DNA from: an uncultured Bacillaceae bacterium
Lineage (GTDB): Bacteria; Bacillota; Bacilli; Bacillales; Alkalibacillaceae
Length of the DNA stretch: 6,335 nucleotides
NCBI GenBank assembly: GCA_937958375.1
Contig: CALGNY010000196.1
Coordinates: forward strand, 1-6,335
Reading direction: 5' to 3'
Both the position numbers and the translations under genes were made by a program. Below, one piece after another: positions 1-6,113 of the stretch (the stretch's first letter is position 1; each line of letters starts with the position of its first letter). The notes below the pieces were generated by a model. It worked only from the letters and a program-made list of their open reading frames with translations. It was not told the DNA's origin and did not search any database.

Positions 1-2
1 TC

Positions 3-8
3 TCCTCC
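3..8 (-). promoter_or_regulatory. Shine-Dalgarno site of a gene lying beyond the left edge
   Basis: Read on the minus strand, the last bases of the window are TTTGGAGGAGA, which contains a strong GGAGGA ribosome-binding site. It lies just after the operon terminator and no start codon follows before the edge, so another minus-strand gene probably begins within about ten bases outside the window. This is inferred from the motif and its position only. Confidence 0.5.
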
Positions 9-13
9 AAACT

Positions 14-52
14 AAAAAACTCGTTCATTTATATGAAATAAATGAACGAGTT
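14..52 (-). terminator. Rho-independent terminator of the peptide-transporter operon
   Basis: Bases 18-32 and 38-52 form a perfect 15-bp inverted repeat with a 5-base loop. On the minus strand the stem is followed at once by a run of T (the complement of the A run at 14-19), as expected of an intrinsic terminator reading leftward. It begins 10 bases past the oppC stop codon. On the plus strand no T run follows, so it should act in one direction. The stem is AT-rich with a CTCG/CGAG core, so some read-through into the next gene is possible. Confidence 0.85.
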
Positions 53-62
53 ATGTCTATGT

Positions 63-965
63 CTATCGATAAGATCTCGGGTTTAATGCATCCTTGATCC
101 CTTCACCGATAAAGTTGATAGCCAAGATGGTCATGACCAGGACAATTCCCGGTGGAGCCCATACCCATGGCATATTTTGCAGAACATCCGATTCCTGCGA
201 AGCCTTCAGCATATTCCCCCAACTAGGTACAGAGGAAGGTACACCGAAGCCTAAATAACTTAATGCTGATTCAACAACGATCATATTCGCAAACAAAATC
301 GTCGCTTGTACAATGATTGTCGAAAAGATATTCGGCAATAAATGTTTCGTAATAATTTTGAACGGGTTTGTACCGATTGAAATTGCGGCCAAAATATATT
401 CGTTTTCTTTCTCAGTTAACACTTTACTACGTACTAGACGTGCAACTCCGCCCCAACTGAGCACACTGATCACAAGAATCAGGATCCATACCCCGTCAAT
501 GTGTCCAAAGAGAACCGCATTTAACACGATAACGAAAACCATGAATGGGAAGTTCAAAACAAAGTCAGTAAAACGCATTAAGATATTGTCGATTTTTCCA
601 CCAAAATATCCTGCGATCGAACCGACAATCGTACCAAATACCGTAACAAGCAATGTACATGCCATACCGACTAACAACGAAATTCTTCCACCATACAATA
701 ATCGCGTAAATACATCTCTACCACTTTTATCTGTTCCGAACCAATGGTCAGATGATGGTGATAAACTCATTTGCCCAACATTGACTTTACTGATATCAGC
801 TGTGGTAATATATGGAGCCAAGAAAGAAACAATGATAACGAGTAATAAGAATGCTGAGCTGATCATAGCCAGCTTATTCTTCAGAAATTTCCTTCTGGCT
901 ATTGCCCATGGTGACATCTTTTGTTGTGGCTTTGCTGCTGTATTGGTCATCGTATTTGCTTCCAC
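63..965 (-). CDS. oppC: Peptide ABC transporter permease, OppC/AppC family
   Basis: This is one of the two membrane subunits that form the peptide channel in the cytoplasmic membrane. With the GTG start at 965 the protein has 300 residues, normal for the family. It has a short cytoplasmic N-terminus, a first membrane segment at about 34-51 (OppC_N-type region) and the conserved HWFGTDKSGRDVFTRLLYG block at about 74-92. Further hydrophobic segments lie near 97-120, 137-175, 213-235 and 269-290. The EAA coupling loop that contacts an ATPase is at about 189-217 (EYILAAISIG then HLLPNI). An in-frame GTG at 971 directly abuts the AGGAGGA site, leaving no spacer, whereas GTG 965 is 6 bases away, so 965 is preferred; the other choice adds two residues. 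The stop is TAG, followed by the terminator. It is the last gene of the operon, and the oppB stop codon overlaps its ribosome-binding site, suggesting translational coupling. The symbol is generic; appC would fit the gene order. Confidence 0.93.
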   Translation of the reverse strand: MEANTMTNTAAKPQQKMSPWAIARRKFLKNKLAMISSAFLLLVIIVSFLAPYITTADISKVNVGQMSLSPSSDHWFGTDKSGRDVFTRLLYGGRISLLVGMACTLLVTVFGTIVGSIAGYFGGKIDNILMRFTDFVLNFPFMVFVIVLNAVLFGHIDGVWILILVISVLSWGGVARLVRSKVLTEKENEYILAAISIGTNPFKIITKHLLPNIFSTIIVQATILFANMIVVESALSYLGFGVPSSVPSWGNMLKASQESDVLQNMPWVWAPPGIVLVMTILAINFIGEGIKDALNPRSYR

Positions 966-971
966 AGCCAC

Positions 972-978
972 TCCTCCT
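972..978 (-). promoter_or_regulatory. oppC ribosome-binding site that decides the start codon
   Basis: On the minus strand the sequence reads TTAGGAGGA-GTG-GCT-GTG-GAA. The AGGAGGA site overlaps the oppB TAG stop (979-977). It leaves 0 bases to the first GTG (971) and 6 bases to the second (965), so the second is the likely initiator. An ATG at 950 is 21 bases away and is less likely. Confidence 0.7.
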
Positions 979-1942
979 AATCTAAGCGAATTCTCGGATC
1001 AACGATTCCATATAATATATCTGCAACTAAGTTTCCTAACAAGACCAATAAGGAGAAAAACATTGTCAAGGTCATCAATACGGCATAATCCCGGTTTTGA
1101 ACCGAACCTAAGAAGAGGGTTCCTATTCCTGGATAAGTAAAGATGGCCTCTGTAATAAGCGCTCCGTTAACGATTGTCACAATGTCGAATCCTAAAAACG
1201 TTATTAGAGGTATTACGGAGTTTCTCAAAATATGACTGTTGTATATTTTGGATTCCGATGTTCCTTTTGCTCTCGCAGTACGTACAAAATCTTTCCGACT
1301 GCTTTCAATAATGTCATTCCGTAAGAATTGCGTATAACTGGCCGTACTCAATGCCCCTAATACAAGTGCTGGAGCCAGTACGTGATGGAATCGACTAATC
1401 CAATATTCAAGCGTACCAGGTTCTAGTCCGATCTCATGTGATCCACTAAAAGGAATCCATCCTAACTTAAATGAGAAGAAATAGATAATGACAACACCAG
1501 CAATATAGTTTGGTACCGCTAAACCGAAGTAGTTAAATGCACCAATTAAATGGTCCAACTTGGTATATGGTCTTCTTCCTGCAGTCATACCCATGATGAA
1601 TGCAAAAATGTATGTAATTATAATCGAAGTAATACCCAGAAACAACGTGTTCAGCATTCGAGATTGAATGAGTTCTGAGACTTGCACTTTATACTGTGTT
1701 GATTTACCAAACTCTCCTTGCAAGAAATTAGTAATCCAATCCCAATATTGAACATGAACCGGATTGTTATAACCCAATCGCTCTCTCATTTCTTCAATAT
1801 ATTCAGGGTCTGTATTCGTTGGATCAATTTCTCCACTTAGTGGATCCCCTGGCATAAACATAGCCAGGGAAAACACTACAATGGAGATAAGGAGTAGCAT
1901 TGGAATCATGCCTAGTAATCTTCGGAGTATATATTTTAACAT
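977..1942 (-). CDS. oppB: Peptide ABC transporter permease, OppB/AppB family
   Basis: This is the other channel-forming subunit of the importer, with 321 residues, typical for OppB/DppB/AppB proteins. The N-terminus MLKYILRRLLGMIPMLL runs into membrane segment 1 (about 9-30), followed by the conserved PGDP at 31-34. An extracytoplasmic stretch (about 35-95) contains the family-typical LGYNNPVHVQYWDW region. Further hydrophobic segments lie near 99-120, 134-160, 187-205, 243-265 and 286-310. The EAA loop at 218-245 (DFVRTARAKG, then ILRNSVIP) docks on an ATPase. The C-terminus ADILYGIVDPRIRLD is the usual ending. The ATG at 1942 has AAGGAGA (1949-1955) 6 bases upstream. It lies 37 bases after oppA, and I see no hairpin between them; the stop TAG overlaps the oppC ribosome-binding site. 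Family assignment is secure; the exact substrate cannot be read from the permease. Confidence 0.95.
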   Translation of the reverse strand: MLKYILRRLLGMIPMLLLISIVVFSLAMFMPGDPLSGEIDPTNTDPEYIEEMRERLGYNNPVHVQYWDWITNFLQGEFGKSTQYKVQVSELIQSRMLNTLFLGITSIIITYIFAFIMGMTAGRRPYTKLDHLIGAFNYFGLAVPNYIAGVVIIYFFSFKLGWIPFSGSHEIGLEPGTLEYWISRFHHVLAPALVLGALSTASYTQFLRNDIIESSRKDFVRTARAKGTSESKIYNSHILRNSVIPLITFLGFDIVTIVNGALITEAIFTYPGIGTLFLGSVQNRDYAVLMTLTMFFSLLVLLGNLVADILYGIVDPRIRLD

Positions 1943-1979
1943 GTCGATTCTCCTTATCTTTTCATACTAACTAGCAGAA

Positions 1980-3764
1980 TTACTTATCCGCACCGTCTGT
2001 AACATACCAGTTCATAGCGTTGTTGAATCCAGTAACGTCATACTCAAGTCCGCCAACGCGATTGTTGACCGCGTAAACTTGTTCAAGCTCAGTGATGATC
2101 AAACCAGGAGCTTCTTCATTGAACAATTGTTGCCACTCAGTGTAGAGTTCCAAACGTTTGTCATCATCGCCACCAACGATATCAACGTCTAGCGCATCAG
2201 CCATTAATTGGTCACTTTCTTCATTGTTCCAACGAGGCTGGTTCCAAAGCTGGTCAGATCCCCATAGTGCAGTTGGGTCTGGGTCAGCACCGACACTCCA
2301 TCCAGCAAAGTATGCCTCAATCGCTGGGTCGTCGTTGTCGATCATGTCGTAGTAGTTAGATACTTCAACCATTGTCAATTCGGCATTGACACCAACATCT
2401 TGCCAGTATTGAACAATCGCTTGTGCACGAGTCTCAAATGTTGGGTTACCAGTGTCATAGTGAGAGAAGTTTACTACGAATTCGTTTCCGTCCGGATCTT
2501 CAACAAATCCGTCATCATTCACATCAACATATCCTGCTTCTTCAAGTAGTTCTTTTGCTTTTTCAGGATCATACTCATATTGGTTCAACTCTGAGTTGTC
2601 TGCTGCAATCCAGTGAGAAGTCGGGATTGGAGCGTTCAGAACTTTACCGTAACCACCGAAGAATGCGTCAATCCACTCTTCACGGTCAATTGCATGCCAT
2701 AAAGCTTGACGAAGCTGTTTGTTGGCATATTTGTCTTTCTCTTCAACGATTTCTTTTGCATCGTTATCGAATACACCTAGTTTGAATCCTACGTAGTAGA
2801 AGGAAACTCCAGGGTAAGTGATGACTTCAACATTCTCTAAAGTACCTGCTTCTTCACCTTGTGTAGGGTGCAGTGGTACCATATCAATTTCTTCGTTTTC
2901 AAGGGCACCAATGACAGATGTATTCGCAACTACACGAACAGTCAATCCATCAAGGTTTGGTTCACCTTGCCAGTAGTCTGGGTTTTTCTCCAATTCATAG
3001 TACTCACCAGCAGATGAGTTGACCATTACGAATGGACCAGTACCAACAATCTCAGTTTGTGCTTGTGGAGATTCTTCCATTTCAGCAACTTCGATTCCTT
3101 CAAAGTGGCTTTGGTTCATTGGATACGTCCAAAGGTTGATCAAGTTGTTGACACGTGGCTGGTCAAATGTGATTTCAATTTCATAATCACTGATGACATT
3201 CAAACCAGAGATTTCATCAGCATCTCCATTACGGAAGTCTACCGCACCTTCAACAGTTTGTACGTTAGACCAACGAGGTCCTGTATAATCTGGGTGTGCC
3301 AATGTTTCTAAAGCAAATACCCAATCATGTACAGTCAATTCGTCTCCGTTATGCCATTTAACGCCTTCTTGAATTTTGAAGTTAAAGACTTGCTCATCTT
3401 CTGTTTCCCACTCAGCTAAGTGTGGAATTGGGTTGAATTCTTCGTCGTACTCAATAAAACCTTCTTGAACAAACTGGTTGATTTCAGCTTCTGTCGCAGA
3501 ACCGTAGAAGTTGATATCAAGTGGACCAGATGGCTCAGAATCAATAGCGTATACTAATGTTCCGCCTTGAACTGGGCCGTCCCCTGCAGCTTCTTCTGAC
3601 TCTTCTTCTGTTTCTTCAGATTCTTCTTCGGTACTTTCTTCTTCAGAAGAATCCTCCTCTGTACCTTCTTCTTCACTTTGCTCCTCACTATCGTCGCCGC
3701 CACAAGCAGCTAGGAACAACGCAAGAACAAGCATCATGGCTACTAGCCAATACGATTTCTTCAT
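1980..3764 (-). CDS. oppA: Peptide-binding lipoprotein of ABC transporter, OppA/AppA type (SBP_bac_5 family)
   Basis: This extracellular receptor captures peptides and delivers them to OppBC. The protein has 594 residues. Residues 1-20 are a lipoprotein signal peptide (MKKSYWLVAMM, then a hydrophobic core) ending in lipobox LAAC with Cys21 as lipidation and cleavage site. Residues 24-58 form a Glu/Ser linker with 23 acidic and no basic residues. The mature fold starts near 66 (QGGTLVYAID) and contains the family block GVKWHNGDELTVHDWVF at 134-150, and an EF-hand-like DVNDDG...DPDG loop at 414-426 of the kind common in this family. It is longer than B. subtilis AppA, largely through the linker. 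The start at 3764 has a GGGGGA-type ribosome-binding site and places the signal peptide correctly; an upstream ATG at 3809 would add 15 residues and overlap the end of oppF, so I reject it. Overall composition is strongly acidic. Peptides are the likely ligand from synteny; another family-5 ligand cannot be excluded. Confidence 0.95.
   Translation of the reverse strand: MKKSYWLVAMMLVLALFLAACGGDDSEEQSEEEGTEEDSSEEESTEEESEETEEESEEAAGDGPVQGGTLVYAIDSEPSGPLDINFYGSATEAEINQFVQEGFIEYDEEFNPIPHLAEWETEDEQVFNFKIQEGVKWHNGDELTVHDWVFALETLAHPDYTGPRWSNVQTVEGAVDFRNGDADEISGLNVISDYEIEITFDQPRVNNLINLWTYPMNQSHFEGIEVAEMEESPQAQTEIVGTGPFVMVNSSAGEYYELEKNPDYWQGEPNLDGLTVRVVANTSVIGALENEEIDMVPLHPTQGEEAGTLENVEVITYPGVSFYYVGFKLGVFDNDAKEIVEEKDKYANKQLRQALWHAIDREEWIDAFFGGYGKVLNAPIPTSHWIAADNSELNQYEYDPEKAKELLEEAGYVDVNDDGFVEDPDGNEFVVNFSHYDTGNPTFETRAQAIVQYWQDVGVNAELTMVEVSNYYDMIDNDDPAIEAYFAGWSVGADPDPTALWGSDQLWNQPRWNNEESDQLMADALDVDIVGGDDDKRLELYTEWQQLFNEEAPGLIITELEQVYAVNNRVGGLEYDVTGFNNAMNWYVTDGADK
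3591..3695 (-). repeat. Low-complexity Glu/Ser-coding tract (acidic linker of OppA)
   Basis: These bases encode residues 24-58 of OppA, built from irregular EEES, EEE and SEE blocks. The plus strand is a run of TCT and TTC triplets. The tract separates the lipid-anchored cysteine from the folded binding domain and so probably acts as a flexible, hydrated tether through the cell wall. Repetitive triplets of this kind can change in length by replication slippage, so strain-to-strain variation is expected here. Confidence 0.75.
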
Positions 3765-3776
3765 GATCTTTCCCCC

Positions 3777-3791
3777 TGTTTTCTGAATATT
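3777..3791. promoter_or_regulatory. Candidate CodY-binding box between oppF and oppA
   Basis: The plus strand reads TGTTTTCTGAATATT, matching 12 of 15 positions of the CodY consensus AATTTTCWGAAAATT with the central TTTTCTGAA intact. It overlaps the oppF stop codon and ends a few bases before the oppA ribosome-binding site. CodY is a nutrient-sensing repressor of peptide transporters in Bacillota. A match this good could occur by chance in AT-rich DNA, so this is a hypothesis. Confidence 0.35.
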
Positions 3792-4827
3792 AATTGGTTT
3801 CTTCGTCATAAAGGATGCAAGCTACGTGATGACCTGGCTTCACCTCCTTTAAGGTAGGCTTGATTTGTGAACATTCCTCTTTGGCCATTGGGCAACGTGT
3901 ATGGAACGGACAACCCGATGGTGGGTTGGACGGACTTGGCACGTCACCTTCAAGCACGATTCGTTCTTTTTTAACCTTTGGATCTGCATGAGGAATGGCA
4001 GAAATCAAAGCCTGCGTATAAGGATGAAGTGGCTCACTGTAAATGTTTTCGTTATCAGCTACTTCCACTAAATTACCGAGATACATAACACCGATTCTAT
4101 CACTCATATGTTTGACGACACTCAAGTCATGCGCGATGAATAAATATGTAAGATCAAACTCATCTTGCAAATCCATCAATAGATTCAGTACTTGAGATTG
4201 GACGGAAACATCTAGAGCGGAAACCGGCTCATCCGCAATGATGAATTTGGGATTCAGTGCCAATGCTCTGGCAATACCAACCCGTTGTCTCTGTCCTCCG
4301 GAAAATTCATGAGCATATTTGTTATAAGCATCTTGCGGTAAACCGACCCGGGTCAATAACTCCCGCACTTCATTTTCAATCTCTTTTGAACTCTTACCTT
4401 TATGGAAGTTTTTGATCGGTTCAGAAATGATATCTCCAACCATCTGCATTGGGTTTAACGATGCATAGGGATCCTGGAAAATCATTTGTAAGTCTTCTCG
4501 TTTTTTTCTGAGCTTACTTCCGCTTAGATTCGTTATGTCTTCACCGTCGAAGATGATTTGCCCATCTGTTGGTTTCATCAGTCTCAAAAGCGTTCGACCG
4601 GTCGTCGACTTCCCACATCCTGATTCGCCGACAAGTCCAAATGTCTCACCTTTTTTAATTTCAAAACTGACATCATCAACAGCTTTTACATATCCTACTG
4701 TTCTACGGAAAAATCCGCCTTTGATTGGGTAATAGGTTTTGAGATTGTTGACTTCAAGAATATTTTCTTGAGCGTCACGTTGATCTTTTTTACGCTGAGC
4801 TTCTGATATTGTCTGAGTTGTAGCCAT
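3790..4827 (-). CDS. oppF: Peptide ABC transporter ATP-binding protein, OppF/AppF family
   Basis: This cytoplasmic ATPase of 345 residues pairs with OppD to power uptake. The ATPase motifs are all intact: Walker A GESGCGKST at 67-75, Q-loop Gln118 in FQDP, signature FSGGQ at 175-179, Walker B FIIADE with catalytic Glu200, D-loop SALD at 203-206 and switch His233. After the nucleotide domain comes the oligopeptide-ATPase C-terminal region with HPYTQ (268-272), PSNPPSGCPFHTRCP (299-313) and cysteines 306, 312, 319 and 337. Related peptide-transporter ATPases bind a [4Fe-4S] cluster through such cysteines. The LNPM stretch after the Q-loop and the FFRRTVGYVKAVDDVSF start are characteristic of OppF rather than OppD. 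Its ATG overlaps the oppD stop in TAATG, with a weaker AAAGGG site about 10-12 bases upstream, so translation is probably coupled. The stop TAA lies 25 bases before oppA. Confidence 0.95.
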   Translation of the reverse strand: MATTQTISEAQRKKDQRDAQENILEVNNLKTYYPIKGGFFRRTVGYVKAVDDVSFEIKKGETFGLVGESGCGKSTTGRTLLRLMKPTDGQIIFDGEDITNLSGSKLRKKREDLQMIFQDPYASLNPMQMVGDIISEPIKNFHKGKSSKEIENEVRELLTRVGLPQDAYNKYAHEFSGGQRQRVGIARALALNPKFIIADEPVSALDVSVQSQVLNLLMDLQDEFDLTYLFIAHDLSVVKHMSDRIGVMYLGNLVEVADNENIYSEPLHPYTQALISAIPHADPKVKKERIVLEGDVPSPSNPPSGCPFHTRCPMAKEECSQIKPTLKEVKPGHHVACILYDEETN

Positions 4828-5846
4828 TACGCATTCGCCCTTTCTTTTGGTCGGCTCTCATCATATAAGATACATGCCACTTCGTGATCTTCTTTGATCT
4901 CATTAAGGAGTGGTGTAATGGTTTTACATTCTGGCATTGCCATCGGGCAGCGATCCGCGAACTTACACCCAACTCTCGGCATGTTTTGCAAAGAAGGAAC
5001 AATTCCTTGGATGGAACCCAACCGATCCTGCTTTTGATCCATTCTCGGAATCGAATCAATCAATTTCTGAGTATATGGATGTTTTGGATTCTCAAATAAT
5101 TCCTCTACCGACGTTTTTTCAACGATTTCTCCCGCATACATGACCATGACATCATCACACATTTCAGCGACAACACCTAAGTCATGAGTGATTAAGACAA
5201 TGGCCATATCGTTGATGGACTGAACTTCTTTTAATAGGTCCAATATTTGTGCTTGAACGGTCACATCCAATGCGGTTGTCGGTTCATCAGCAATCAACAA
5301 TTGTGGTTGACATGCGATTGCCATCGCAATCATGACCCTTTGTCTCATCCCACCCGATAGCTGGTGTGGATACTCTTCGACGACTTCATCCGGTCTGGAA
5401 ATCCCGACACTTCTGAGCAGCGACACGGACTTTTGTCTAGCTTCTTTGCTAGAGATTTTGAAGTGGTTAAAGAGCACTTCTTCCAACTGGAATCCAATCG
5501 TAAAAACTGGATTCAGGGCAGTCATTGGTTCTTGGAAAATCATTGACATGTCTTTTCCGCGAATTTTGTTCATTTCTTTCTCGTTATAGTATGTAATATC
5601 TTTACCATCCAACAGAATCTGGCCGCCTTGAATCTTGCCTACTCCTTTGGGTAGCAAGTGCATGATCGATAAGGACATGACACTTTTTCCACAACCGGAT
5701 TCGCCAACGACCCCTACTATTCTGCCTCGGTCAACCGTAAAAGAAACACCATCTACTGCATTATGATACTCTCCGTCAATTGGAAAAGCAGTCTCAAGAT
5801 TCCTCACTTCCAATAACGGCGTTCTGTTATTTGTCTGTTCGCTCAT
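4827..5846 (-). CDS. oppD: Peptide ABC transporter ATP-binding protein, OppD/AppD family
   Basis: This is the first gene of the operon, a cytoplasmic ATPase of 339 residues that works with OppF. Motifs: Walker A GESGCGKS at 48-55, Q-loop Gln105 in FQEP, signature LSGGM at 163-167 (Met instead of Gln is usual in OppD/DppD), Walker B LLIADE with Glu188, D-loop TALD at 191-194 and switch His221. The C-terminal region has HPYTQ (256-260), the PSLQNMPRVGCKFADRCP block (284-301) and cysteines 294, 300, 307 and 325, the probable iron-sulfur ligands of the family. The ATG at 5846 has AGAGGTG 6 bases upstream and begins just before the first beta strand (PLLEVRNL). An in-frame ATG at 5942 would add 32 residues (Phe-, Asn- and Lys-rich) with no good ribosome-binding site and no family counterpart that I know of, so I reject it. 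The stop TAA shares one base with the oppF ATG. Confidence 0.95.
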   Translation of the reverse strand: MSEQTNNRTPLLEVRNLETAFPIDGEYHNAVDGVSFTVDRGRIVGVVGESGCGKSVMSLSIMHLLPKGVGKIQGGQILLDGKDITYYNEKEMNKIRGKDMSMIFQEPMTALNPVFTIGFQLEEVLFNHFKISSKEARQKSVSLLRSVGISRPDEVVEEYPHQLSGGMRQRVMIAMAIACQPQLLIADEPTTALDVTVQAQILDLLKEVQSINDMAIVLITHDLGVVAEMCDDVMVMYAGEIVEKTSVEELFENPKHPYTQKLIDSIPRMDQKQDRLGSIQGIVPSLQNMPRVGCKFADRCPMAMPECKTITPLLNEIKEDHEVACILYDESRPKERANA

Positions 5847-5852
5847 TAAAAG

Positions 5853-5859
5853 CACCTCT
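5853..5859 (-). promoter_or_regulatory. oppD ribosome-binding site that decides the start codon
   Basis: The minus strand reads CAGAGGTGCTTTTA then ATG. AGAGGTG is a good Shine-Dalgarno sequence with 6-base spacing to the ATG at 5846. The upstream in-frame ATG at 5942 has no such site, which fixes the start of oppD. Confidence 0.75.
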
Positions 5860-5873
5860 GTTGTGTTATTAAA

Positions 5874-5888
5874 ATAATTCTGAAACTT
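5874..5888. promoter_or_regulatory. Candidate CodY-binding box in the oppD leader
   Basis: The plus strand reads ATAATTCTGAAACTT, matching 11 of 15 positions of the CodY consensus AATTTTCWGAAAATT with the core TTCTGAAA intact. It lies 27 bases upstream of the oppD start and downstream of both candidate promoters, where bound CodY could block elongation. A match at this level is expected by chance once or twice in a window this size, so position is the main argument. Confidence 0.3.
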
Positions 5889-5913
5889 ACCCTTAAAAAA
5901 ATAACCAAATTCC

Positions 5914-5929
5914 ATCTTATGTATAAGAT
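5914..5929. promoter_or_regulatory. 16-bp dyad overlapping the promoter-2 -10 box
   Basis: ATCTTATGTATAAGAT is an inverted repeat with perfect 7-base arms around a 2-base centre. It covers the candidate -10 hexamer of the proximal promoter, a usual place for a repressor operator. I do not recognise the regulator; the sequence is AT-rich, so it may also be fortuitous. Confidence 0.3.
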
Positions 5930-5949
5930 CTTTACATTTCATCCATCAA
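5920..5949 (-). promoter_or_regulatory. Candidate proximal sigma-A promoter (P2) of the operon
   Basis: On the minus strand TTGATG (5949-5944) and TATACA (5925-5920) are separated by 18 bases; each matches 4 of 6 consensus bases. Transcription would start near 5913, giving a leader of roughly 65 bases. It is weaker than the distal candidate. Confidence 0.3.
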
Positions 5950-6084
5950 ATAAATGGTTAATAAATATCATATACATAACTGGTTGGAATTTCAAGGCCA
6001 TTTTTTTAAAAAAAATTAATTTTACCTCTTCAAGCAATTATGTAAATTGTGTAAAATATTAAATTATTATTACAATGTTGTTTC

Positions 6085-6113
6085 ATTATATCACGACTTT
6101 TAGAGAATATGAA
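6085..6113 (-). promoter_or_regulatory. Candidate distal sigma-A promoter (P1) with extended -10
   Basis: On the minus strand a perfect TATAAT (6090-6085) is preceded by TG one base upstream, making the extended -10 TGATATAAT. A -35-like TTCATA (6113-6108, 4 of 6) lies exactly 17 bases upstream. Transcription would start near 6078, leaving a leader of about 230 bases before oppD. This is the best promoter match I found upstream of the operon. Confidence 0.55.

Noticed and set aside
313..1140. 275-codon plus-strand open frame opposite oppC and the end of oppB
   Set aside because: It is the antisense shadow of two well-supported permease genes, and its translation resembles no known family.
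2158..3311. Several plus-strand frames opposite oppA
   Set aside because: They are short antisense shadows of a clearly real gene, without domains or supporting ribosome-binding sites.
3765..3809. N-terminal extension of OppA from an ATG at 3809
   Set aside because: It would put 15 polar residues before a complete lipoprotein signal peptide and overlap oppF; the ATG at 3764 has its own ribosome-binding site.
4790..5059. 89-codon minus-strand frame across the oppD/oppF junction
   Set aside because: It is in a different frame from two intact ATPases and overlaps both; no domain is visible.
5847..5942. N-terminal extension of OppD from an ATG at 5942 (32 extra residues)
   Set aside because: There is no Shine-Dalgarno site before it, the extension is low-complexity Phe/Asn/Lys-rich sequence unlike any OppD N-terminus I know, and the ATG at 5846 has an excellent site and normal family length.
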